Shown in pieces: positions 1-15,500 of a stretch of 64,000 nt of DNA. Made by a program: the position numbers and the translations under genes. Position 1 is the first letter of the stretch. Every line of letters begins with the position of its first letter. The stretch spans positions 18,911 through 82,910 of the forward strand of contig NZ_JTHP01000234.1 in assembly GCF_000943545.1 (NCBI RefSeq), read 5' to 3'. The notes under the pieces are model-generated. The model made no database searches. It was not told the DNA's origin and saw only the letters and a list, made by a program, of their open reading frames with translations. The stretch comes from Paenibacillus terrae. Lineage in GTDB: Bacteria; Bacillota; Bacilli; Paenibacillales; Paenibacillaceae.

Positions 1-500
1 TTTACCAGCCAATTCCCAGTTATTCTGGATATGGGCGAGGATCGGAATGTGGGACGACGTGTCAAGGATGTCAAGGAAGGGCTGCGCCGTTTGCCGCATA
101 AAGGAATTGGATACGGTATTTTGAGATATCTTTCTGCTACTGAAAAAGGGGAATCAGCTTTTGTCGTTGAGCCGGAAATTAGCTTTAACTATCTCGGACA
201 ATTCGATCAGGATTTGAAAAATAATGCATTCCGTATGTCTCCTTATTCCCTTGGGGCTTCCATTAGTGACACGTTGACCAAGCGGTATTCTCTTGATATC
301 AACGGCATGATCACGGATGGTGCGCTGGAGCTGACGATCAGCTACAGCAGCAAAACGTTCATGAAAAAATCAATCAAAAGGCTAGCTGATTTGCTTCAGG
401 AAAGCTTGCGCCAGGTATTAGCTCATTGCGTGGACAAAGAGCTGCCAGAGCTGACACCAAGCGATCTGTCCTTCCAAGGACTAACGGCTGGAGAACTGGA
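1..500 (+). other. C-terminal part of E domain, module 1
   Basis: The window opens in the E-domain motif ending GWFTSQFPV, followed by KGIGYGILRYL and FNYLGQFDQD, all typical of E-domain C-terminal lobes. It implies that residue 1 of the peptide is D-configured, as D-Val is in tridecaptin A. The A domain that would identify it lies outside the window. Confidence 0.85.
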
Positions 501-3500
501 GCACATTGTAGAGCAAACCGCTGCTGCGGGAGAGCTGGAAAATGTTTATTCGCTAACGCCGATGCAAAAGGGAATCCTGTTCCACGGCTTGATGGAGCCG
601 CAATCCGGGGCGTATTTTGAGCAGGCAACATTTGATCTGCAGGGCAGCTTTCAAGTGGATGCTTTTTCCGAAAGCCTGAATCTGCTGGTGAATCGCCATC
701 AAATTTTCAGAACGAATTTTTATAGCGGCTGGAATGAGCAGCCTTTACAGGTGGTGTATCGTCATAAAGCTGCCGGATTCCGTTTTGAAGACGTGCGTTC
801 GATGGAGCAAGGAGAACTGGACGCGTACATTGCTGATTTTGCTGAGCGAGACAAAGCGGAAGGGTTTCATTTCAGCTCAGGCGAGCTGATGAGAGTTTCT
901 ATATTACGTACGGGCGAGGAGTCGTACCGTTTTGTGTGGAGCTTCCACCATATTTTGATGGACGGCTGGTGCTTGTTCCTGGTTGTCGGGGAAGCCTTCA
1001 AAACGTATTTTGCATTGCTCGAAAACCGAAAGCCAGAGCTTGCCCCGGTAACGCCATATAGCGAATATATTGAATGGCTGGAACGGCAGGACAACGCGGA
1101 AGCAGAACGGTTCTGGAGTGACTATTTTGCCGGCTTTGAACAACAGACGGTGTTGCCGCAAGCGAAGCAGCTGGACGGTCGCGCCAAGGGATATGAGGCT
1201 GATAAGCTTTCGTTTACACTGAGCCGTGAAGTGACGGAGCGGATGAACAAGCTGGTCAAGCAGCAGCAGGTGACGGTCAATACGCTGCTGCAAGCGGCAT
1301 GGGGTGTTGTGCTGCAACGATATAACAATAGTCGGGATGTTGTATTTGGTAGTGTTGTATCCGGTAGATCAGCGGATATTCCGGGCATCGATAAAATGAT
1401 CGGTTTGTTCATTAATACGGTTCCTGTACGGATTCACAGCGGGAAAGATGTTACGTTCGCTGGGCTGATGAAGCAGACACAGGAGCAGGCGCTTGCTTCC
1501 CGTGCCTATGAAACCTATCCGTTGTATGAAATTCAGGCCCTGACAGAGCAGAAGCAGGATTTGGTAAACCATATTATGGTGTTTGAAAACTATCCGGTGG
1601 AACAGAGCATGGAGCAAATGGGTAGCCATGACACGAACGGCTTTACCATTGCGAATGCTTCCGTGTCGGAGCAAACGAACTATGATTTCAACATTACCAT
1701 TGTGCCGGGTGATGAAATCGGTGTTCATTTGGAATACAACGCTCTGGTGTTTGAACGCGCAGCTATGGAGCAAATCCGCGAGCATTTGCTGCATATCGTA
1801 GAGGAAGCGATTAACAGACCGAATGCGCTGGTAGATGAGCTTCAGCTGGTGACTGCTGAGGAAAAAGCGAAGATCATCGACGGTTTTGGTTCAGTTGGCG
1901 TGTATGCGTGGAGTGATGCGAAGGAAGTCGAATGGTTGTTCCACGCCTATGTGGAGGAACAGGCGCAGCTTGTGCCGGATCACGTGGCGGTTGTGTACGA
2001 GGAGAATCAGCTTACGTACCGCGAGCTGAACGAGCGTGCGAACCAGCTGGCTCGTAGACTGCGGAATGAAGGCATTGGACGCGAGTCGATTGTCGGCATC
2101 TTGAGCGAACGCTCGGTAGACATGCTGGTCGGCGTACTGGCAGTGTGGAAGGCTGGAGGCGCATATGTGCCGCTGGATGCAGACTATCCGTCAGAACGTA
2201 TTCGTTTCATGCTGGAGGACAGCGGTGCGACGGTACTGTTGACCCAAACAGGCTTGCAGGAGCGTGCCCAGGTATGGCTGGATGAAAACAAAGCAACATC
2301 CGAACCAGCAACAGAACTGCGTCTGCAAACTGTACTGGCGTTGGACGATGAGTCGCTGTACACCGGGGAATCCACAGATGTCGAGCATATCAACGAGCCG
2401 CAGGACCTGGCGTATGTGATCTACACCTCCGGTACAACGGGACGTCCGAAGGGAGTCATGATCGAGCATCGCAGCCTGGTGAATACGGCTGCTGCGTATC
2501 GCCGGGATTACCGTCTGAACCAGTTCCCGGTACGGCTGCTGCAACTGGCGAGCTTCTCCTTCGACGTATTCGTCGGGGATATCGCACGGGCGCTCTATAA
2601 CGGCGGAACGATGGTCATCTGCCCGAAAGATGACCGGATTGATCCAAGCCGTCTGTATAGCTGGATTCGCAATTATCAGGTTACGGTGTTCGAATCGACA
2701 CCGGCCCTGATCGTACCGTTCATGCAGCATGTGCATGAACAGGGACTGGACATGAGCAGTCTGGAACTGCTGATCACGAGCTCGGATAGCTGCAGCGTGA
2801 CGGATTACCGGGTGCTGCAAGAACGATTTGGCGCAGATACTCGGATTATTAACAGCTACGGCGTAACGGAAGCAGCGATTGACTCCAGCTTCTATGACGA
2901 AGAGCTATCGAAGCTGCCGAGCAGCGGCAGTGTGCCGATTGGTCAGGCGTGGCTGAATGCCCGTTTTTATATCGTGGACAGCCAGCTGAATCCGGTACCT
3001 ATCGGCGTACTGGGCGAGCTATGCATTGGCGGAGCCGGGGTAGCACGTGGGTACCTGAACCGTGCCGACCTGACGGCCGAGAAATTCGTGGCGAATCCGT
3101 ACGTGCCGGGTGAACGATTGTATCGCACCGGAGACCTGGCGCGGTGGATGCCGGACGGGAATGTGGACTTTATCGGCCGGATGGACTATCAGGTCAAAAT
3201 CCGGGGCTACCGGATCGAGTTGGGCGAGATCGAAACGGCGATTCAACGGGTGCAGGGTGTGCGTCAAGCAGTAGTGATCGACCGGACAGACGAGCGTGGG
3301 CACAAGTATTTGTGCGGTTATATCACAGGAGAAACGGTGCGGATCGAGGAGGTACAGGCCCAGCTGGAAGCAGGGCTACCGGCGCACATGGTGCCAGCAC
3401 GCTTGATGCGTCTGGAGACGATACCGCTGACGAGCAACGGCAAAATCGACCGCAAGGCCTTACCAGAGCCGGAAGGCAGCATCCATACAGGTGCAGCCTA

Positions 3501-6500
3501 TGTAGCACCGCGTACAACGGTAGAGCAGGTATTGGCTTCGGTATGGGCCGGGGTGCTGGGCGTGGAAACGGTAGGCACGCAGGATAACTTCTTCGAGCTG
3601 GGCGGCGATTCGATCAAGGCCTTGCAGGTATCGTCCCGATTGCTGCAAGCAGGCTATCGACTGGACATGAAAGACCTGTTCAGTAATCCGACGGTAGCGT
3701 CCCTTAGTCCTTTGCTTCGCACAGATGGCAAAATCGCCAGTCAGGAAGAGGTAGTCGGTGAGGTAGAGTTGACACCAATTCAACGGTGGTTCTTTGAGCA
3801 GCAGCCGGTTGACCTGCACCACAGCAACCAGGCGATGATGCTGTATCGAGCTGGGCGCTTTGATGTAGATGCGCTGCGCCATACAATGGAACGCATGGTC
3901 CAGCATCATGACGCATTGCGTACTGTATTCCGCGAGACAGAGCATGGTTACGTAGCTTGGAACTGCAGTGTGGAGGAAGGCGAGCTATATACACTGGAAA
4001 TTGTAGATTTCAGTGGGATTGAAGACGAATCCACAGCTGTGGAAGCCAAGGCGAATGAAATTCAAGCCGGCATTCATTTGAGCGAGGGACCGCTTGTGAA
4101 GCTTGGTTTGTTCCAATGCGCAGAGGGCGATCATTTATTAATCGTCATTCACCATTTGGTCGTAGACGGTGTATCGTGGCGCATTTTGCTGGAGGATTTG
4201 GCAGCCGCTTATGAGCAGGCTGTTGCAGGTAAAACGGGCAAAGCTATTCGATTGCCGCTTAAAACAGATTCATTCCAGACATGGGCCGAGCATCAGTTGG
4301 CCTATGCGAACAGTGCGACGATGGAGCGGGAGCTTGCTTACTGGCAGCATATTGAACAAGCAGAAGCAAGTCTGGCGAAGCCGTTGCCAAAGGATTATGA
4401 CAACGATCATGCCTTGCTTGGAGACAGTGAGGTTGTCACCGTCCGCTGGACGAAGCAGGAAACCGATTTGTTGCTCAAGCAAGCTCACCGCGCGTATAGC
4501 ACGGAAATGAATGACCTGTTGCTGGCTGCACTCGGCAAAGCCGTATATGACTGGTCCGGTTCTGAACGAGTGTTGGTCAACCTGGAGGGTCATGGACGGG
4601 AATCCATTTTATCTGATGTGGATATTACGCGCACGGTTGGCTGGTTTACGAGCCAATTCCCGGTTGTACTGGATGGAAGCCTGGGACAAGGCGGAAATAT
4701 CGCCCGTTTGATCAAACGGGTGAAGGAAGGGCTGCACCATATTCCTCAAAAAGGCATTGGCTATGGTATTTTGCGATACCTGTCAAATACTGAGGCTTTC
4801 GCGCGAGCAGGCGTACAGCTTCAGTTGACCCCAGAAATCAACTTTAACTATCTGGGCCAGTTTGATCAGGATTATAAAGGCAACGATCTGGAGCCTTCCT
4901 CCTATTCTATGGGTGTGCCTGTCAGCACAAACGCGGCTATGGATTTTGCGCTGGATATCAATGGAGTGATCGAGGACGGCGAGCTGATCTTTACTATTCG
5001 CTACGGCACAACGCAATTCCGTCATGAGACGATTGCCCGGCTTGGAGAGCTGCTGGCTTCGGGCTTGCGTGAGGTGATCAGCCATTGCGTCGCCCAGGAG
5101 AGAACGGTATTGACACCAAGCGATGTCCTGCTAAATAACGTAACGTTGGACGAGCTGGAGCAGCTGGTGGAAGATACGCGAGATCTAGGTGAGCTGGAAA
5201 ATGTGTATGCCTTAACGCCAATGCAAAAGGGTATGCTCTTCTACAGCATGATGGACGAGGATTCGGCGGCTTATTTTGAGCAGGCCACCTTTGAGTTGAA
5301 CGGACGTTTTGATGTGGTCACTTTCGGCAAAAGCCTGGATCTGCTTGTACAACGTCATGAGGCCCTACGGACGAACTTTATCAATTCTTGGAAGGATGAG
5401 CCTGTACAGGTCGTCTTCGGCAACCGCAGCGGAGCATTGTACTACGAAGACTTGCGCGGACTAGACAAAGAAGAACGTGAAGCTCGGGTTGAGGCTTTTG
5501 TCCTTGCAGATAAAGCCAAAGGATTCCGTCTGGCAGAGGATGCACTCAATCGTATCTCCATTTTGCAAACGGGAGATGAAACATACCACTTTGTTTGGAG
5601 CTTCCATCACATTTTGATGGATGGCTGGTGCTTGTCCTTTATGATACAGGAGGTATTTGGCAGCTATCAGGCACTTCGTGCGGGTCAGGAGCCGGTGCTT
5701 GAGCAGGTCACGCCATTCAGTCGTTTTATTGAATGGCTGGAGCGTCAGGATCGTGAAGCGGCCCTGCAATACTGGAGCGGGTATCTGGCAGACTATGAGC
5801 AGCAAATTATGCTTCCGCAGCAAAAAACACAGCCTAAATCCGCACAAGTCGGGGAATATGTCGCCGGAGAACTGGAATGCGAATTCCAGCCGGAACTGGT
5901 CGCTCAGATCGAACGGGTGGCGAAGCAAAATCAGGTGACGATCAACACACTGATTCAGACGGTATGGGGCGTGCTGTTGCAGAAATATAACAACAGTCCG
6001 GATGTTGTATTCGGTAGTGTTGTATCCGGTCGTCCAGCCGATATTATGGGTGTGGAGCGCATGATTGGGTTGTTCATAAACACGATTCCAGTGCGCATTC
6101 TGTCTGAAAAGGGTGAGGCCTTTGTCGAACTGATGAAACGAACACAGCGGCAGGCGCTGGCCTCTAATAGCTACGACGCATTCCCGTTGTATGAAATTCA
6201 GGCGCTAACCGAACAGAAGCAGGATTTGATCAACCATATAATGATATTTGAAAATTATCCGGTGGAGCAGCAGGTAGAGCAGCTGGGAAGCGATGGACAC
6301 GATAAATTTACGATTTCGAACGTAGTGACTACAGAGGAAACCAACTACGATCTGAACGTAGCCGTTATGCCGGGAGAAGGTATAAAGATTCGTTTTATGT
6401 ATAACGCGCTCTGCTTTGATCAAATAGGCATTGAGCGTCTGCATGGACATTTTGTCCGTCTGCTGGAGCAAATTTCACTCCATCCGAACGTTCGCGTTGA

Positions 6501-9500
6501 AGAGCTGGAATTGGTCACAGCGGTGGAAAAACAACAGATTACAGAAGCATTTAATGACACCACTGCGGTATATCCGCGCAATCAGACGATCCATCAGCTG
6601 TTTGAGGAGCAGGTGGAGCGTACGCCGGATCAAGTGGCATTGGTGTTTGGAAATCAGAGTCTGACTTATCGGGAGCTGAATGAACGGGCCAACTCATTGG
6701 CACGAATGCTTCAAGCGCAGGGAGTAGGACCCGACAAGCTGGTCGGCCTGATGGTACAGCGCTCAGTGGAAATGATCGCAGGTCTCCTTGCTGTTCTAAA
6801 AGCAGGCGGTGCTTATGTGCCGATTGATCCCGAATTTCCGTCATCTCGTATTGAATACATGCTGGGAGACAGTAAGGCCGCAGTGCTTCTGACCAGTCGT
6901 GATCTGGTGGAAGAGCACCATTGCAACGCCAATACAATGTTTCTTGAGGATACAGAATTGTATCAGGGAGAGCGCGGCAACCTGGAGACGATCGTCCGCC
7001 CAGAGCATTTGGCTTACGTCATCTATACCTCTGGATCGACTGGAAATCCGAAAGGAGTTATGCTCCAGCATGGCTCGGTACTCAACTTTATTACAGGGAT
7101 GCGCGAAATAATCGACTTTGAAGCGGGCAAAACCATTTTGTCACTCACGACAATTTCATTCGATATTTTCGTATTGGAAACCATCCTGCCACTGTTGGGT
7201 GGAATGACTGTTGTGCTTGGCGACAGCCAGCATCAGGTTGATCCTCAGGCGCTGGGTGAGTTGATCGTTCATCATCATATTGATATGTTGCAAATGACAC
7301 CATCTCGGGTGCAAATGCTGCTGGGTCATGAAACAGGTTCCCGTGCGCTGCGAAGCGTGAAGGAAATTATGGTCGGGGGTGAAGCACTTCCGCCCAAGCT
7401 GCTGGCAGCACTGCAAGAAATGAACGGTCTCCGCATTTATAACATGTACGGACCTACAGAAACGACGGTTTGGTCGACGGTACAAGAACTGACCCATGCC
7501 AATCAAATTAATATCGGACATCCTATCGCTAATACGGAAATGTATATCCTGAATGCGAATGATGGATTGCAGCCAATCGGTGTACCAGGCGAGTTATGTA
7601 TTGCAGGAGAAGGCTTGGCACGTGGGTATTGGAATCGCGAAGAACTGACGGCCGAGAAATTTGTGAACAATCCGTTTGCAGGCGGGAAAGCAGGCTATGA
7701 GCGGATGTATCGCACGGGCGACTTGGCGAGATGGATGCCAGACGGCAACATCGAATATTTGGGCCGGATCGACCATCAGGTGAAAATCCGGGGGTACCGG
7801 ATTGAGCTGGGCGAGGTCGAATCGCAATTGCTGAAGGTGGAGTCGGTACGAGAAGCCATAGTCATGGCTCGTGCGGACGAAACAGGCCAATACCAACTGG
7901 TGGCATACTATATTGCGGAGCAAGAACTCGGAGTCGGTGAACTGAGAAATGAACTGAGAAGCGAACTGGGACGGGAGCTGCCAAGTTATATGGTGCCTTC
8001 ATACTTCGTTCAGTTGGAGCAGATGCCACTGACACCGAACGGTAAAATCGACCGCAAGGCACTGCCAGCACCTGAAGGCAGCCTGCAAAGCGGAGCGGAT
8101 TATGTAGAGCCGCGCACCGCACCGGAACGGGTACTTGTAGCAGTCTGGCAGTCCGTCCTGGGCGTGCAAACCGTCGGTATTTTGGACAATTTCTTTGATC
8201 TGGGCGGCGATTCGATCAAGGCGATTCAAATCGTATCCCGTGCGTTCCAGGCAGGCTATAAGCTGAACATGAAGGACTTGTTCAAATATCCAAGCGTGAA
8301 GGAGCTGGCTCCGCATCTGCGTTTAGCGGGCAAGAGAACGGCCGAGCAAGGCGAAGTCACAGGGAAAGTGGTGCTGACGCCGATTCAATACTGGTTTGCG
8401 GAACAGGAGCAGGTGGACGCACATCACTTTAATCAGGCGGTTATGCTGCACCGGAAGCAGGGCTTTGACGAATCCGCTCTGCGTCAGGCGCTCATCAAGC
8501 TGGCGGAGCACCACGATGCACTACGGATGGTGTTCAGCAAGACAGAGCAAGGCTATGAAGCATGGAACCGCGGATTGCAGGAAGGCGAGCTGTACCATCT
8601 GAACGTGCTGGACTTTAGGGACTTGACGGATGAAGCCGTGCTCAGCGCAGCGATTGAGGCGAAAGCCAGTGAAATTCAAAGCAGTATTCATCTGCATAAA
8701 GGGCCGCTGTTTAAAGCTGGTTTGTTCCACTGTGCAGATGGGGATCATCTGCTAATGGCGATTCACCATTTGGTGGTGGACGGGGTATCGTGGCGCATTT
8801 TGTTTGAGGATTTGGCTACAGCCTATGAACAAGCCGTCCATCAAGAAGTGCTTCAGCTGCCAGACAAAACGGATTCCTTCCGTTCCTGGTCTGAGCGACT
8901 TTCCACCTATGCGGATAGCGCGGTAATGGAAAGTGAACGCGCCTACTGGGAGCAACTGAACGCATCTGCTTTGGTGGATCAAGTACGGTTGCCTGAGGAT
9001 CAAGCGCAGGCTGGTCAATTTACGTTGGCTGATACGGATACAGTGGTCATCAAGCTTACGGAAGAAGAGACAGAACGACTATTGAAGCAGGCACACCGCG
9101 CATATAACACGGAAGTGAACGATCTGCTTCTGGCTGCATTGGGCATGATGCTGTACACATGGACGGGTCATGAACGCAGCCTGATCAATTTGGAGGGGCA
9201 CGGACGTGAGGACATTTTGCCGGATACGGACATTTCACGTACTGTAGGCTGGTTTACGAGTCAATATTCGGTATTGCTGGACATCGGTCGTGATCATGAT
9301 TTGTCGGGACGCATCAAACAGGTCAAAGAGAGCCTGCGTCAGATTCCGAATAAAGGAATTGGCTATGGTATTTGGAGACATCTGAGTGAAGCTGGCCAGG
9401 CAGCTGGTCATAAAGAAGACGCTTTGCATACGGGTCAAACAGATGGAGGCTACGCCGAGCCGCAAGTGAGCTTTAACTATCTCGGACAATTTGATCAGGA

Positions 9501-12500
9501 TTTGCAAAACAGCGATATTCGGATGTCTCCTTACCCGATTGGTTTGGCTGTTAGTGACCGGACGAAGATGAAATACGCGCTCGATGTGGGCGGGATCGTC
9601 ACGAACGGCATACTGGAGCTGGATATTCGGTATAACGGCAAGGCCTTCCGCAAGGACACCATCCAAATGCTGGCTGGCCTGCTGAAAGCCAACTTGCTTG
9701 AAATGATCGAGCATTGTGTCATACGGGAGCGGTCAGAATTGACTCCAAGCGATGTACTGTTAAAGGGTCTGACGCTGGAGCAATTAGACACGATTGTTGA
9801 GCAGACACAGACGGTTGGGGAATTGGAGAATGTGTATCCGTTAACGCCGATGCAGAAGGGTATGCTGTTCCATAGTCTGATGAATGCAGAATCAGGAGTG
9901 TATTTTGAACAGGCTACCTTTGATCTTGAGGGCCATTTTGAGCCGACCGTATTCGAGGAAAGCCTGAAGCTGCTGGTTAGCCGACATGCTATATTCCGGA
10001 CGAATTTCTACAGCGGCTGGCATGGTCAACCGTTACAGGTCGTCTATCGTTATAAAAATCCGGGCTTCCGCTATGAGGATGTCAGAGGTCGTGAAGACGC
10101 TGTAGCTCAATTTGTGGCCCTGGATAAAGAGCAAAACTTTGATTTAGGCAAGGACGCGCTTATGCGCGTAACCGTCTTCCGCACGGGGGATAGCTCATAC
10201 CGTTTTGTATGGAGCTTCCATCATATGGTGATGGACGGCTGGTGCCTGTCACTGGTGACGGACGAAGTGTTTGGTGCATATTTTGCCCTGCTGGAGCACA
10301 AACAGCCAGAGCTCGCACCTATCAAGCCGTATAGTGAGTATATTGAATGGCTAGAACGGCAGGATACGCAGGAAGCGACCCGCTACTGGAGCGACTATTT
10401 GGCTGGCTTCGAGCAGCAGACCTTGCTGCCTGGCGAGCACGCACAGGCTTCCCTAATGGCACGGGTTGAAGATAAAGAAGGAAGCGGTACGGCTTCAAAT
10501 TCCGGTTATGTTTCGGAAAAACTGTCATTTGTACTGGGTAAAGAACGGAGCGCGGCGTTAAACCGCATTGCCAAGCAGCAGCAGGTAACGATTAATACAT
10601 TGCTGCAAAGCGTTTGGGGCGTTATTTTACAAAAATACAATAATAATCAGGATGTCGTGTTTGGTAGTGTTGTATCCGGACGTCCGGCAGAAATTCCGGG
10701 TGTGGAGGACATGATCGGTCTGTTCATCAATACGATTCCGGTTCGCATTAGCAGTGAGCAGAATGCTACGTTTGCTGAAATATTGCAACGGACACAGGAG
10801 CAGGCTTTGGCCTCCAGTGCGTATGACACCTTCCCGTTGTATGACATGCAGGCGCTGACTGAACAAAAGCAAGACCTGATTAATCATATTATGATCTTTG
10901 AAAACTATCCGATCGGGCAGCAAATGAAGCAGGTGGGCAGTTCCAGCGAGACAGGCGCACAGACTGGCTTCTCTATTGCCAATGTGGCACTTGCAGAGCA
11001 AACCAACTACGATTTTAACCTGATTGTCGTGCCTGACGAGGATATCTCCATCCTGTTTGAATACAATGCTCTTGTGTATAACCGGTTTGCTATGGAGCGT
11101 ATCCAAGGCCATATCGACCATGTCATCGGGCAAATTGTAGACAATCCGCATATCCGTGTGAATGAGCTGGAATTGGTAACACCGGAAGAACAAGCGCAGA
11201 TTGTTCAGGTTTGGGGAGCTACGGCGGCAGCTTATCCGCAGGATCAGACGTTAAGTGCGCTGTTCGAGGAACAGGCGGCACGAACACCGGATCAGGTGGC
11301 GGTGCTGTTTGGAGCAGAGACGTTGACCTACGGTGAACTGAACGAGCGGGCGAACCGTCTTGCACGCACCCTGCGTGCAGAAGGCGTTGAACCGGATCAG
11401 CCGGTGGGCATTCTGGTACACCGCTCGCTGGAAATGATCGTGGGCATCTATGCGATCCTCAAGGCAGGCGGCGCATATGTACCAATTGACCCGGAATATC
11501 CGGCGGACCGCATTCGCTTTATGCTGGAGGACTCGGGAGCGAAGCTGGTGCTGACGCAATCGCATTTGGAAGAACAAGCGACCCTGAGCTTCGACGGCAA
11601 GGTGCTGGTGCTGGATCGTCCGGTGCTGAATGGCAAGGATATGTACCACGAAGATGGCACGAATCTGGAGCCACTGGCCGGGCCGCGTCATGTAGCCTAT
11701 GTCATCTACACCTCCGGCTCCACTGGAAAACCGAAGGGCGTCATGGTTGAGCACCATTCCGTGCTGAACCGGATTTTGTGGATGCATGACCGTTACGGCT
11801 TGAGTGCAGAGGATACGATCCTGCAAAAGACTGCCTTCACATTCGACGTGTCGGTGTGGGAGCTGTTCTGGTGGTCGATGGTTGGCTCGAAGGTGAGTCT
11901 GTTGTCGGTTGGCGGGGAAAAGAATCCGGAGGACATCGTCGAAACGATTGCCCGCGATAGCGTAAGCACGATGCACTTTGTGCCTGCGATGCTGCATGCA
12001 TTCCTGGAGTATGTGGAGCAGCAGCCACAGGAAGTGATACAAGCGAAGCTGGGAACGCTGCGTCATGTATTTGCCAGTGGGGAAGCGTTGCCGCCGCAGC
12101 ATGTAGCGCGGTTCCAACGGCTCGTGTCAGGTATCGCTGGAGCGAAGCTGATCAACCTGTATGGCCCAACCGAAGCGACGGTGGACGTATCGTATTTCGA
12201 TTGCGAGCCGACGGAGGAATATGCCGTTATTCCAATCGGAAAACCGATTCAGAACATCCGTCTGTACATCGTGAAGGAAGGCACGGAGCAATTGCAGCCG
12301 ATTGGGGTTGCAGGGGAGCTGTGCATCGGCGGTGTAGGTGTAGCGCGAGGCTATCTGAACCGTCCAGAGCTGACGGCAGAGAAATTCGTTGCCGATCCGT
12401 TTGCGGATGGCGAAGCAGGCTATGAGCGGATGTACCGCACGGGCGATTTGGCGAGATGGATGCCGGACGGCAACATCGAATATTTGGGTCGGATTGACCA

Positions 12501-15500
12501 TCAGGTGAAAATCCGGGGGTACCGGATCGAGCTGGGCGAGGTCGAATCGCAGCTGCTGAAGGTGGAGTCGGTACGCGAAGCCGTAGTCATGGCTCGTGCG
12601 GACGAAACAGGCCAAAAACAAATGGTGGCGTACTATGTCGCCGGACAAGAGCTCGGAGCCAGCGAGCTGAGAAGTGAGCTGGGCCGGGAGCTGCCAAGCT
12701 ATATGGTGCCATCGTACTTTGTACAGCTGGAGCAGATGCCGCTGAGTCCGAATGGCAAAATCGACCGCAAGGCACTGCCAGCACCGGAAGGCAGCCTGCA
12801 AAGCGGGGCGGATTATGAAGAGCCGCGCACCGCACCGGAACGGGCACTCGTGGCAGTTTGGCAGTCAGTACTGGGCGTGCAAACCGTCGGTATTCTGGAC
12901 AATTTCTTTGATCTGGGCGGCGATTCAATCAAGGCAATTCAAATCGCATCCCGTGCGTTCCAGGCAGGCTACAAGCTGGACATGAAGTATTTGTTCCAGT
13001 ATCCAACAGTCGCAACACTGGCACCGCATATGCAAGAGGTGAGCCGTATTGCAGATCAAGGAGAAGTGAGCGGGGAAACCGCTTTGCTTCCGATCCAGCA
13101 CTGGTTCTTTGCACAGGAGCGCGAGCGTCCGCAGCACTTTAATCAGGCGGTCATGCTCTATAGCGCCGAGGGCTTTGATGAGACGGCGGTTCGCCGGGCG
13201 ATGGATCATATCGTGAAGCATCATGATGCATTGCGTACGGTTTTCCGTCAGGTTTCATCCGGTTACACGGCTTGGACACGCGGTGTAGATGAAGGCGCAT
13301 TGTATACGCTGGAAACGGTGGATTACCGTGAACAGGCAACCTATGCGGAAGCGCTGGAAGCGAAGGCAACTGAAATTCAAAGCAGCATTTATCTGTCCGA
13401 AGGACCTCTCGTGCAACTGGGATTGTTCCGCACAGCAGAGGGCGATCATTTGCTCATAGCCATTCACCATTTGGTGATGGACGGGGTGTCGTGGCGGATT
13501 CTGTTTGAAGATTTCTCTACAGGCTACGAGCAAGCGTTAAAAGGTGAGTCTGTACGTTTGCCATATAAAACGGATTCCTTCCAAACATGGGCACGGGAGT
13601 TGTCGTCTTACGCCAACCGTCCTGAGGCTGCATCGGATGAAGTCTACTGGCAGCAGCTGGAGCAGGCCAAAGTTGATGCTGCGCCGCTGCCTAAGGATTT
13701 TGCCTATGAGGGCTCCTTGAATGCAGACAGCGAAGTGCTGACGGTGGAGTGGACCGAAGCTGAAACCCAGCAGCTGTTGAAGCAGGCACATCGCGCCTAC
13801 AACACGGAGGTCAATGATTTGCTGCTGACCGCGTTAGGATTGGCGATGCATAACTGGACAGGTGCAGGACATGTGCTGGTGAATCTGGAGGGACATGGTC
13901 GGGAAGCGATCCTGCCAGAGGTGGATATTACACGTACGGTAGGCTGGTTTACGAGCTTGTATCCGGTGCTGCTGGACACGGGTGCAAATCTGACGCTGGC
14001 AGAGCGGATTAAAGACACGAAGGAAGGCCTGCGCCGGATTCCGCATAAAGGGCTGACGTATGGAACGTGGCGCTACTTGTCCCATGCGTCCGCATCGGAT
14101 GAAGCACGTGCAATTGCAGCAGAACCGGAAATCAGCTTTAACTATTTGGGTCACTTCGATCAGGATCTGGAAAACAGCGGAATCACGTTGTCGTCCTACG
14201 GTGCAGGGGAGACGGATGATACACATTCACCGTTACTGTACACGCTGGATTTGAACGCGATGATCTCGGAAGGCATGCTGCGATTGACGATCGCTTACAG
14301 CCGTAAGCAGTATCGCAAAGAAACGCTGGAACGTGTGGCGGGACTGCTGCAATCCGCTTTGCAAGAGGTGATTACGCATTGCGTCGCTCAGGAACAGCCG
14401 GAGTTGACTCCGAGTGATGTGTCCTTCAAAGGTCTGACGACTGGAGAGCTGGAACAAATTGCGGAGCAGGCTGCACGTACAGGTGAGCTGGAAAATGTAT
14501 ACGCACTGACGCCGATGCAGAAGGGTATGCTCTTTTACAATCTTATGGATTCGCAATCGGGAGCTTATTTTGAGCAGGCATCCTTTGATCTGCAAGGACA
14601 TTTTAATATCGCTGCTTTTGCGGCAAGCCTGGATGTATTGGTGCAGCGGCATACGGCACTGCGCACGAACTTCTACAGTGGCTGGAAGGATGAACCGCTT
14701 CAGGTTGTGTACCGCAATAAGCGCAGTGAACTATATGTAGAGGACCTGCGCGATGTGGAGGAAGAGAAGCAAAACGAGTACATCCTCGAATATACGCGTA
14801 AAGACAAGCAGAGGGGCTTTGATCTGGCGCAAGATGCCTTGATGCGTGTCGCTGTTTTGCGCACAGGTGAGGATTCGTACCGTTTTGTATGGAGTTTCCA
14901 TCATATCGTGATGGACGGCTGGTGCCTGTCGCTGGTGACAAACGAAGTATTTGCGAGCTATTTTGCGATACTGGCCCATAAGCAGCCTGAGCTGGCACCA
15001 ATAACGCCGTACAGTCAATATATTGAATGGCTGGAGCAGCAGGATCGTCAGGCCGCATCAGGTTACTGGAGCAAGGTTCTGGAAGGGTATGAGGAACAGT
15101 CCCGATTGCCACAGGCTAAAATCCAGGGTAAAACGGGATATCAGGCGGAGCGTCTGGATTTTGACTTGGGCGCAGATCTAACGGCAAGCATTCAGCGAAT
15201 AGCCAATCGTTATCAGGTAACCATCAATACGTTGATGCAGACCGTTTGGGGCATTTTGCTGCAAAAATATAATGGCACAGATGATGTGGTATTTGGCAGC
15301 GTGGTATCTGGACGTCCGGCAGAAATTCCAAATGTGGAGCACATCATTGGTTTGTTTATCAATACGATTCCTGTACGCATCAGCAGTCATGTGGATAGCT
15401 TATTCTCAGACGTGATGAAGCAAACACAGGAGCAATCGATTGCTTCCCATGCCTATGATACGTACCCGTTGTATGAAATTCAGGGGTTGTCGGAGCTTAA

